This document shows, in pieces, positions 55,966-64,000 of a stretch of DNA of 64,000 bases; the first letter of the stretch is position 1; every line of letters starts with the position of its first letter. The stretch lies in contig JAUTXP010000058.1 of NCBI GenBank assembly GCA_030837965.1, positions 62,001 through 126,000 of the forward strand, read 5' to 3'. This stretch comes from Acidimicrobiaceae bacterium (GTDB lineage Bacteria > Actinomycetota > Acidimicrobiia > Acidimicrobiales > JAUTXP01). The notes beneath the pieces are model-generated. The model was not told the DNA's origin, ran no database searches, and saw only the letters and a list, made by a program, of their open reading frames with translations. The translations under genes were made by a program, and so were the position numbers.

Positions 55966-57243
55966 CTACAGGTAGGGCAGCGGGTCGACGGGCGAGCCGT
56001 TGACCCTGACCTCGAAGTGCAGGTGCGGCCCGGTGCAAAAGCCGGTGCAGCCCACGGCGCCGATGACCTGTCCCCTGCTGACGCGCTGACCGACCGTTAC
56101 GTATACCGCGCTCTGATGGCCGTACAGGGTGGCGAGCGACGAGCCGTGGTCGATGACGGTGGCGTTGCCATAGCCGCCACGAGGTCCGGCGTAGACGACG
56201 ATGCCGTCGCCCGCGGCGTGGATGGGAGTGCCCGAGCCTGCGCCGAAGTCGACGCCGGTGTGCATGCGCACCTCATGGAAGATGGGATGCATGCGGGGGC
56301 CGAAGGTGGAGGTGACATGGGCCCCGGGGATGGGAGAGGCGAGCCTGCCGTTGCCGGGCGGCAGGGCGATCTGGCCCACCTGAATGCCTTGCAGCAGTTG
56401 GCTGATGGCGCTCGACTCGGCTTGGAGGGCGCCGATCTGCTCTTCGAACTCCGACTTGCGGTCGCGGATCTCGGTGAGCAGCGACTGCTCTTGCGCCTCT
56501 TCGCCGAGCACCTCGCGGCGCACCGAGTCCTGCTCGGCCCGCGCCCCTTCCAACAGTGACCTTTGATGCAGGACGACGTCTTGCTGGGCCTTGGTGTCGT
56601 CGCGCTTTTTGACGACGTCCTGGCGCAGGCTCTCGGTCTGGTCCTTGAGGACGGTGTACCGGTCGAGCACGTCGCGCTGACGGGAGACCATGGCCCGGTA
56701 GTAGCCCTGGGTCGCGGCCATCTGGCGCAGGTTCCCGGCCCGCAGCATCATCCCGGCCGCGGACAGGGCCGCGGGGTGGATGTAGGCGTTGATGGCCCGG
56801 TCCCGCAGTTCGAGCTTGGCCTGGAACTCTTGGTGCGTGGCCGCGTCGAGCTTCAACTCGGTGTGCACCAGCTCGGCCGTGAGCCGGTCGAAGAGGTCGG
56901 AGCCCGCGTCGACTTTGGCCTGCACGTCGTCGATGCGGCCGTCGAGCTCGGCGACCTTGTCGTCCAGCTCGGCCCGCTTGGCCTTGACGTCGTCCAGCTT
57001 GCCGAGCAGGTCGGCCTCCTCGGCGGACGCCTCCTCGACCTGGTCCTTCAGCGTGGAGATCTGGGCCTTGATCTGGGCCTTGCGCTGCTCGCGCTGCTGG
57101 TCGGCCGGCGTCTGCTTCTTGGCCGCGGCCGCAGTCCCGGCCCCAGTCGTGGCCGCGGCGGGAGCCGCAGGCGTCAAGCAGGCCAGAGCCACGGCCAACG
57201 CCGCAGCCACCGACATACCGCGCTTCACCACACCACGACGCAC
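55966..57243 (-). CDS. Coiled-coil M23 peptidase, FtsEX-associated (EnvC/RipC-like)
   Basis: A 425-residue exported protein: signal peptide (MSVAAALAVALACLTPAAPA), a long coiled coil (residues about 45-280, e.g. KAQISTLKDQVEEASAEEAD, DDVKAKRAELDDKVAELDGR), and a LytM domain with the zinc residues in RMHPIFHEVRMHTGVDFGAG and CTGPHLHFEVRVNG. All M23 ligands (HxxxD, HxH) are present, so it should be an active peptidoglycan endopeptidase, unlike E. coli EnvC. It is next to ftsX-ftsE, which control such hydrolases at the division site. Confidence 0.88.
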   Translation of the reverse strand: MRRGVVKRGMSVAAALAVALACLTPAAPAAATTGAGTAAAAKKQTPADQQREQRKAQIKAQISTLKDQVEEASAEEADLLGKLDDVKAKRAELDDKVAELDGRIDDVQAKVDAGSDLFDRLTAELVHTELKLDAATHQEFQAKLELRDRAINAYIHPAALSAAGMMLRAGNLRQMAATQGYYRAMVSRQRDVLDRYTVLKDQTESLRQDVVKKRDDTKAQQDVVLHQRSLLEGARAEQDSVRREVLGEEAQEQSLLTEIRDRKSEFEEQIGALQAESSAISQLLQGIQVGQIALPPGNGRLASPIPGAHVTSTFGPRMHPIFHEVRMHTGVDFGAGSGTPIHAAGDGIVVYAGPRGGYGNATVIDHGSSLATLYGHQSAVYVTVGQRVSRGQVIGAVGCTGFCTGPHLHFEVRVNGSPVDPLPYL

Positions 57244-57339
57244 ACCTACAACATCGACCCGGTGTCAAGCACCTTGAGGGTCAATGGACGAACCGCCCGA
57301 AAACGCCAGAGTCGTGATGCGGTCCCCCAGCGCAAAGGC

Positions 57340-58227
57340 TCAGACGTCGAGGAAGCGGCGGACGGCGACGAACGACCCCACCGCGCCGACCAGCCCGCCG
57401 ATGACCAGGATCATCGACCCGGTGGTGATGGCGTCGCGGCTGGACACCACGACCTGGTCGAGCAGGCCCAAGTCGTAATGGTGCACCAGCCACTCGACCC
57501 CGCTGCGTATGAGCACGACCACCCCGAAGGCCACCGCCGCGCCCGCCAGCCCCTGCACCATGCCTTCGAGCATGAAGGGCACGCGGATGAACCAGTTCGT
57601 GGCGCCGACGAGCTTCATCACCGCCACCTCCCGGCGGCGGGCGAAGATGGCCATGCGGATGGTGTTGAGGATCAGCAGCGAGGCCGACAGCAGCAGCACG
57701 CCGGAGATCACGAAGATGGCCCAGCGGGCGATGTCGGTGATGTTGATGATCGTGTCCACGATCTTCTGGGCCAGGGCCACGTCGATCACGCCGGGGTCGT
57801 TTCGGAAGCGGTCGGCGATGGCCTTGGCGTCCTCGGCCCGCTTGGGGACGATGCGGTACGAGGTGGGCAGGTCCTCGGCGGTGACGCTTTGGATCTCCTC
57901 GGGCGAGTTCTTGAACATCTCCTTGAACTCGTCGAAGGCCTTCTGATGGTCGTAGTAGGTGAACCGCTTGACCTCGGGCATCCCGGCCAGCTTCCGCTCG
58001 ATGGCGTCGGCCTGCTGCGAGGGCGCCTTCGGGTCGAGGAAGATGGACAGGTCGACGCCGCCGCGCCAGCGGATGGTGGCCCGGTCGATGCCCCGCTTGA
58101 GCAGCAGCGAGCCGCCGAACAGCGACAGCGACACGGCCACCGTTAGCACTGCGGCCGTCGTCATCAGCAGGTTGCGGCGCAGGTTCGACGCCGTCTCCCG
58201 CACCACGTAGTCGAGGGACAGGGCCAT
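57340..58227 (-). CDS. ftsX: Cell-division protein FtsX
   Basis: A 295-residue membrane protein with four TMs in the FtsX arrangement: LLMTTAAVLTVAVSLSLFGG, a large outside loop (FLDPKAPSQQADAIERKLAG, VKRFTYYDHQKAFDEFKEMF), then WAIFVISGVLLLSASLLILN, IRMAIFARRREVAVMKLVGA and the last TMs. The cytoplasmic RRREVAVMKLVGAT loop contacts FtsE. FtsEX signals to the M23 peptidase across the membrane. It overlaps the small gene upstream by one base (TGATG). Confidence 0.95.
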   Translation of the reverse strand: MALSLDYVVRETASNLRRNLLMTTAAVLTVAVSLSLFGGSLLLKRGIDRATIRWRGGVDLSIFLDPKAPSQQADAIERKLAGMPEVKRFTYYDHQKAFDEFKEMFKNSPEEIQSVTAEDLPTSYRIVPKRAEDAKAIADRFRNDPGVIDVALAQKIVDTIINITDIARWAIFVISGVLLLSASLLILNTIRMAIFARRREVAVMKLVGATNWFIRVPFMLEGMVQGLAGAAVAFGVVVLIRSGVEWLVHHYDLGLLDQVVVSSRDAITTGSMILVIGGLVGAVGSFVAVRRFLDV

Positions 58228-58541
58228 CAGCGGACCTCTTTCCGGAAGACGAAGGCGACCACGCCGACCGCGTGGCTCAGGGTCACCAGGGCGACGGCCG
58301 CGGCCACGCCCAGTTGGAGATAGGCCAAGTGCAGGCTGCCCGCGTCCGGCGGGTGGTGGGCCCGCACATAGACGTCGACGGGCGAGTTGGAGGAGACGGC
58401 GGGCAGGGACTGGGTGCGGACGAAGGCCATCACGATCACGACCACGGCCACGCCGAGGCCGGTGAGCACAAGCTGGCGGCGGAGCAGGGCCTCAGCCCGC
58501 CCTTGCCGACTCTCGACGCCTTGGACGTCGGCCGTGCTCAT
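58227..58541 (-). CDS. Small two-TM protein between ftsE and ftsX, 104 aa
   Basis: Two membrane segments ([19 protein letters not shown] and [19 protein letters not shown]) flank an outside loop of about 30 residues ([18 protein letters not shown]). ftsE and ftsX are usually adjacent, so the inserted gene, overlapping both neighbours by 1-4 bases, is unusual and probably a partner of the complex. No family recognised. Confidence 0.7.
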   Translation of the reverse strand: MSTADVQGVESRQGRAEALLRRQLVLTGLGVAVVVIVMAFVRTQSLPAVSSNSPVDVYVRAHHPPDAGSLHLAYLQLGVAAAVALVTLSHAVGVVAFVFRKEVR

Positions 58542-59221
58542 GCGTAGCCGTACACGCCTCGCGCCTGGTCCCGCACGACGGTGCCCCGGTCGAGCTCGAT
58601 GACCCGACGGCGCATCGAGTCGACGATGCCCTGGTCGTGGGTGGCCATGACCACGGTCGTGCCCGTCCGGTTGATGCGGTCGAGCAGGCGCATGATCCCG
58701 ACCGTGGTGTTGGGGTCCAGGTTCCCAGTGGGCTCGTCGGCCAGCAGGATCAGCGGGCGGTTGACGAAGGCCCGGGCGATGGACACCCGCTGCTGCTCGC
58801 CGCCCGACAGCTCGCCCGGCAGGTTGTCCATCTTCTTGGACAGGCCGACCAGGTCGAGGATCTGCGGCACCTGGGATGCCACGACGTGCTTGGGCCTGCC
58901 GATGACTTCCAAGGCGAAGGCCACGTTCTCGTAGACGCTCTTGTTGGGCAGCAGCTTGAAGTCCTGAAAGATGCTCCCGATGTTGCGGCGCAGGTACGGC
59001 ACCTTCCAGTGCGAGAGCTGGCCGATGTCCTTGCCCGCCACCCAGATGCGGCCGTCGTCGGGCTGCTCCTCCTTGGTCAGCAGGCGTAGGAAGGTCGACT
59101 TGCCCGAGCCCGACGGGCCCACGAGGAAGACGAACTCGCCTTTTTGGATGTCGACCGAGCAGTCGCGCAAGGCGACGGTGGTCCCCTTGTATGACTTGGT
59201 GACGTTCTCGAGGCGGATCAT
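58538..59221 (-). CDS. ftsE: Cell-division ATP-binding protein FtsE
   Basis: A 227-residue ABC ATPase: Walker [17 protein letters not shown]-loop IFQDFKLLP, signature [15 protein letters not shown], Walker [14 protein letters not shown], and the H-loop [10 protein letters not shown]. GxDI-type insert [20 protein letters not shown] is FtsE-like. ATG 59221 is the start; the frame extends upstream through unrelated Ala/Pro-rich sequence. Confidence 0.96.
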   Translation of the reverse strand: MIRLENVTKSYKGTTVALRDCSVDIQKGEFVFLVGPSGSGKSTFLRLLTKEEQPDDGRIWVAGKDIGQLSHWKVPYLRRNIGSIFQDFKLLPNKSVYENVAFALEVIGRPKHVVASQVPQILDLVGLSKKMDNLPGELSGGEQQRVSIARAFVNRPLILLADEPTGNLDPNTTVGIMRLLDRINRTGTTVVMATHDQGIVDSMRRRVIELDRGTVVRDQARGVYGYA

Positions 59222-59331
59222 GGTCGGGGGCGGCGCTGGCGCCGACGGCCGCACAGCCGAGGGCGCTCCAAAGGCCGGGGCCAGGCTACCAGCGGCACCC
59301 CCTAGAACCCCGGCATGTCCCCGCCCCCCGA

Positions 59332-59362
59332 CTTTTCCACAGCAGCAGGTGCTGTGGAAAAG
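59332..59362. repeat. 31-bp palindrome with DnaA-box-like arms, copy 3
   Basis: CTTTTCCACAGCA, GCAGG, TGCTGTGGAAAAG: perfect 13-bp arms, with the loop inverted relative to copies 1 and 2. It begins one base after the stop of the minus-strand RNA methyltransferase, a terminator position. Confidence 0.82.
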
Positions 59363-59363
59363 A

Positions 59364-60218
59364 TCAGGCCTGGGGGCGGGCGGCGCGCTGGCGGACGGCG
59401 TCGAAGAGGAGCACGGCCGCGGCGGCGGCCACGTTGACGCTGTCCACGCCGGCCATGGGGATGCGCACGACGACGTCGGCCTGGTCCAGCCACAGCGGGG
59501 TGACGCCGTGCTGCTCGCTGCCCACCACCACGGCGACGGACGCGGCCAGGTCGACGTCCCAGTAGTCCTGCTCACCCGCGGGGGACGCCGTCACCACTCC
59601 TACCGCGTGCGCGCGCAAGAAGGCGAGCGTCTCGGCACTCGAGGCCACGGCCACCGGCTGGGCGAACAGCGTGCCCACCGAGGCGCGCACGACCTCCGGC
59701 GCGAACACGTCCGTCTGGGGCTCGGCGGCGATGACGGCGGTGACCCCCGCGCCCGCCGCGGTGCGGATCATGGAGCCCAGGTTTCCCGGGCGTTCGGCGC
59801 CTTCGGCTACCAGGATCAGCGCCGGACCCGACGCCACGTCGAGCCTGTCGGCCGACAACGACGTGTCGAACTGGCGGGCCACCGCCAACAGCCCGTCCGG
59901 CCTGTCGCGAGTGGCGACGGAGGCAAAGGGCTCCGGAGCGACCTCATGGGTGGGCGCGCCGAGCGCGGCAATGAGCGCGGGCTCGTTCTGGCCCAGGAAG
60001 AGCGCGGGCGAGACGTACACCTCCTCGATGGCCACGCCCGCCTCGAAGGCCCGCTTCACCTCGCGGTAGCCCTCGATCAGAAAGACGCCGGCGTCGTCCC
60101 TGTCCCGCCGCTTTCGCAGGCGGCGCAGGCGCTTCAGGCGCTCGTTGGCGGTGGAGGAGATGATGCGAGACAGTACGCTCGCCCGCCGATGCCGACCCGG
60201 CCCGCGGGGCCCCAACAC
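59364..60218 (-). CDS. SpoU/TrmH-family RNA 2'-O-methyltransferase (minus copy)
   Basis: An approximately 285-residue SPOUT methyltransferase. The N-terminal substrate-binding part is [20 protein letters not shown] and [20 protein letters not shown]; the C-terminal knot carries motifs 1-3, [29 protein letters not shown] and [20 protein letters not shown]. It methylates a ribose in rRNA or tRNA. The start is doubtful: no ATG precedes SRIISS, and GTG 60218 or TTG 60215 would overlap the start of the divergent paralog. Confidence 0.87.
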   Translation of the reverse strand: MLGPRGPGRHRRASVLSRIISSTANERLKRLRRLRKRRDRDDAGVFLIEGYREVKRAFEAGVAIEEVYVSPALFLGQNEPALIAALGAPTHEVAPEPFASVATRDRPDGLLAVARQFDTSLSADRLDVASGPALILVAEGAERPGNLGSMIRTAAGAGVTAVIAAEPQTDVFAPEVVRASVGTLFAQPVAVASSAETLAFLRAHAVGVVTASPAGEQDYWDVDLAASVAVVVGSEQHGVTPLWLDQADVVVRIPMAGVDSVNVAAAAAVLLFDAVRQRAARPQA

Positions 60219-60998
60219 CCTCGCGTGAAGCAGTTCGTCTCGCTGAAGCGCAACCTCAAGGGGAACCCCGACCGGCTGGTTCCACTCGAGGGTCTGTGGG
60301 AGTTGCAGCGGGCCGTGGCCGCGGGCATGGAGCTGCGGGCCTTCTTCGTGTGCCCGGAGCTGTTGCGGGGCGACGCGGGCCGGACATTGGCCGACCAGGT
60401 CGTGGCCACGGGCGTGCACTCGTATCAGGTCAGCGAGCGGGTCTTCGAGAAGCTGGCCGACCGCGAGGGGCCTGATGGGCTGGCCGCCATCGGCGTGCTG
60501 CCGGGCTTCGACTGGGATGCGGTGCTGCCCGCCGACTCGAACCGCGTCGTGGTGCTGGACGGGCTCGAGATCGTGGGCAACGTGGGCACCGTCATCCGCT
60601 GCGCCGACGCCACCGGGGTCGACGCCGTGGTGCTCACCAACCGCCGGGTTCGGCTGACCCATCCCAAGCTGGTGCACTCGTCGATGGGCGCGTCGCTCAC
60701 CGTGCCCGTCATCGAGGCCGAGATCGACGACGCCGTGGCCTGGCTGCGGTCGAACCGGTTCCGCATCGTGTGCGCGGACACGGACGGGACGGTCTCGTAT
60801 CGGCGCGCCGACTACCGCGGCCGGGTCGCGTTGGTATTGGGCAGCGAGCGCTACGGCATCTCGGCGCCGTGGCACGCGGCCGAGGACGTGCGGGTGAGCA
60901 TCCCGATGGCGGGCCGCGTCGACTCGCTCAACGTGGGCAACGCGGCCGTGCTGCTGCTGTACGAGGCCTGGGCCCAACACGAACCCGAGCGGTTCTAG
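60189..60998 (+). CDS. SpoU/TrmH-family RNA 2'-O-methyltransferase (plus copy)
   Basis: A 269-residue SPOUT methyltransferase, related to its divergent neighbour: KQFVSLKRNLKGNPDRLVPL, LEIVGNVGTVIRCADATGVD (motif 1), LVLGSERYGISAPW (motif 2), VSIPMAGRVDSLNVGNAAVL (motif 3). Ser/Arg/Asn residues of the knot are present, so it should bind AdoMet. The two genes face outward from a common start region with overlapping 5' ends. The exact target nucleotide is unknown. Confidence 0.9.
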   Translation: MPTRPAGPQHPRVKQFVSLKRNLKGNPDRLVPLEGLWELQRAVAAGMELRAFFVCPELLRGDAGRTLADQVVATGVHSYQVSERVFEKLADREGPDGLAAIGVLPGFDWDAVLPADSNRVVVLDGLEIVGNVGTVIRCADATGVDAVVLTNRRVRLTHPKLVHSSMGASLTVPVIEAEIDDAVAWLRSNRFRIVCADTDGTVSYRRADYRGRVALVLGSERYGISAPWHAAEDVRVSIPMAGRVDSLNVGNAAVLLLYEAWAQHEPERF

Positions 60999-61119
60999 CC
61001 CCGACGCCCCCGCCGTAGTTGTCACACCCCGCCGTTACGCTTCTTGCCGGGGTCCCCCAGACAGGGTGCGGTTCGGCGCGCCCGCCCAGCCCGGGCGCCA
61101 GTGCGCCACCCGGCTGAAA

Positions 61120-61150
61120 CTTTTCCACAGCACCCCCTGCTGTGGAAAAG
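61120..61150. repeat. 31-bp palindrome with DnaA-box-like arms, copy 4
   Basis: CTTTTCCACAGCA, CCCCC, TGCTGTGGAAAAG. It lies between convergent genes (RNA methyltransferase and prfB), as expected for a two-way terminator. Confidence 0.82.
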
Positions 61151-61195
61151 ATGGAGGGGTCGGGGGTCAGGGAGCGGGAGGGGGCCGGAGCGGGA

Positions 61196-62320
61196 TTACG
61201 AGCGGGGGGCGGGGCCGGCTTCTTGTTGCTCGCGGCGCCAGCGCAGCCAGGCCTCGATGAACGGGTCCAGCTCGCCGTCGATCACGGCCTGCACGTTGCC
61301 GGTCTCGTAGTCGGTGCGCAGGTCCTTGACGAGCTGGTAGGGCGCCATCACGTACGACCTGATCTGCGTGCCCCACGACGCTTGCGTGGTGGGCCCGGTG
61401 ATGGCCTCCAACTCGGCCCTGCGCTCCTCGCGCTGGCGTTCGGCCAGCTTGGCCGCCAGCACCTCCATGGCCTTGGCCTTGTTCTGCATCTGGCTGCGCT
61501 CGTTCTGGCACGACGTGACGATGCCGGTGGGCAGATGGGTGATCCGCACGGCCGAGTCGGTGACGTTGACGTGCTGGCCGCCCGCGCCCGACGAGCGGAA
61601 CGTGTCGATGCGCAGGTCCTTCTCGTCGATCTGCACCTCGGACAGGTCTTCGAGGGCGGGCACCACTTCGAGCGACGCGAACGAGGTCTGGCGCCGGTTC
61701 TGCGCATCGAACGGCGAGATGCGCACCAGGCGGTGCGTGCCCTGCTCCCCCCCCAACAGGCCGTATGAATACCGGCCCCGCACGATGAACGTGGCCGACA
61801 GGATGCCCGCCTCCTGGCCCTCGCTCACGTCCTCCACCTCGAACTGCATGCCCCGGCGCTCGGCCCAGCGCTGGTACATGCGCACCATCATCTGGGCCCA
61901 GTCCTGGGCGTCGGTGCCCCCCGCGCCCGCCTGCACGTTGCAGATGGCGTTGCGCTCGTCGTGCTCGCCCGAGAACAGCGACCGCAGTTCCAGGTCGGCG
62001 AAGGCCCGTTGCAGGTCGGCCACGCCCGCCTCGATCTCGGCCGCCTGCGACTCGTCCCCCTCCTCCACCGCGAGAAGGTGGAGCGTCTCCGCGTCCTCGA
62101 TCTTGGCGCCCAGCCGCTCGATGACGTCGACGTCCTCTTTGACCCGCTGGTACTCGGTGGTGACCGCTCGCGCCGCGTCCGGGTCGTCCCACAAGTCGGG
62201 CCGTCCGACCTCGGTCTCCAGCTCGGCCAGTCGCTTGCGCTTGCCCTCGACGTCGAGGTAGCGCTCGGCCTCGCCCAGTCGGCGCCGGAGCGCGGCCAAG
62301 TCGTCGGTGAAGTCACGCAT
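61196..62320 (-). CDS. prfB: Peptide chain release factor 2
   Basis: A 374-residue RF2: MRDFTDDLAALRRRLGEAER, the UGA-recognition SPF tripeptide in LVRISPFDAQNRRQTSFAS, and the catalytic GGQ loop SSGAGGQHVNVTDSAVRI. The C-terminal QASWGTQIRSYVMAPYQLVK is also typical. No internal stop or programmed frameshift site of the E. coli kind exists: the frame is continuous from ATG 62320. It lies 17 bases after the secA stop on the same strand, the usual actinobacterial order. Confidence 0.96.
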   Translation of the reverse strand: MRDFTDDLAALRRRLGEAERYLDVEGKRKRLAELETEVGRPDLWDDPDAARAVTTEYQRVKEDVDVIERLGAKIEDAETLHLLAVEEGDESQAAEIEAGVADLQRAFADLELRSLFSGEHDERNAICNVQAGAGGTDAQDWAQMMVRMYQRWAERRGMQFEVEDVSEGQEAGILSATFIVRGRYSYGLLGGEQGTHRLVRISPFDAQNRRQTSFASLEVVPALEDLSEVQIDEKDLRIDTFRSSGAGGQHVNVTDSAVRITHLPTGIVTSCQNERSQMQNKAKAMEVLAAKLAERQREERRAELEAITGPTTQASWGTQIRSYVMAPYQLVKDLRTDYETGNVQAVIDGELDPFIEAWLRWRREQQEAGPAPRS

Positions 62321-62337
62321 GTCTGTGGAGGTTGGCC

Positions 62338-64000
<1,663 letters not shown>

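Noticed and set aside
61196-62320. Programmed +1 frameshift in prfB
   Set aside because: The frame is continuous from ATG 62320 to the stop with no early in-frame TGA.

Overview
The window is high-GC actinobacterial chromosome. The core genes (smpB-ssrA, secA, prfB, ftsE-ftsX, a DUF6458 protein, udgX), the short ATGA/GTGA overlaps inside operons and the many secreted proteins with TM-rich or Thr-rich tails fit Actinomycetota, possibly the Acidimicrobiia. That placement is inference, not a database result. Both ends are cut inside genes: smpB lacks its N-terminus at the left edge and secA runs off the right edge.

Layout. 1-2.6 kb: smpB, a DHA2-type MFS exporter on the minus strand, and the tmRNA gene ssrA. 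2.6-about 20 kb: a decayed accessory island that starts exactly at the ssrA 3' end. Its first gene is the C-terminal stump of a large serine recombinase, cut by an IS3-like element whose far side lies in an unrelated gene, so DNA has been lost there. The island then carries small and often frameshifted genes: two HNH proteins, a PD-(D/E)XK-like protein, NUDIX, an aminoglycoside-phosphotransferase-like kinase, P-loop kinases, a DUF4160/DUF2442 pair, methyltransferases and a truncated IS481-like element. Between 11.4 and 16.7 kb, single cassette-sized units are separated by copies of one approximately 83-bp element with 20-bp inverted-repeat ends. The layout resembles an integron cassette array, but no integron integrase is visible and the R-box consensus is imperfect. 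About 20-25 kb: GNAT, an ECF sigma factor with a membrane partner, a DksA/TraR zinc-finger protein and an RCC1-repeat secreted protein.

25.6-40.9 kb (minus strand): eight tightly packed genes form one operon. In transcription order they are a fused LivH-LivM permease, an MFS domain fused to LivF- and LivG-type ABC ATPases, MoxR, DUF58, a transglutaminase-like membrane protein without an obvious catalytic Cys, a lipoprotein, an oligopeptide-type binding lipoprotein and a Liv-type binding protein. A divergent sigma-like protein with a C-terminal membrane segment sits next to the first gene. This looks like a composite envelope and solute-uptake machine.

41-50 kb: assorted metabolism and stress genes: an FCD-domain regulator without a DNA-binding domain, a PIG-V-like mannosyltransferase, a biotinyl-carboxyltransferase, a PPOX-fold protein, ArsR plus an ArsI/CadI metalloenzyme, a ferredoxin and OsmC/Ohr. 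50-54.8 kb (minus): a second unusual operon. Four paralogous 68-71 residue peptides share an ELPDREAMSL leader. They are followed by an M50 site-2-type protease with a PqqD-like N-terminus, a secreted Cys-pair protein and a lipoprotein. This is the best candidate for an undescribed peptide-processing or surface-assembly system.

55-64 kb: udgX, a coiled-coil M23 peptidase, ftsX, a small membrane protein lying between ftsX and ftsE, ftsE, two divergent SpoU-type RNA methyltransferases, prfB and secA. Two further dispersed repeat families cross the core region: a 31-bp palindrome carrying inverted DnaA-box-like arms (four copies) and an approximately 44-bp CTGGAGGAC element (two copies).
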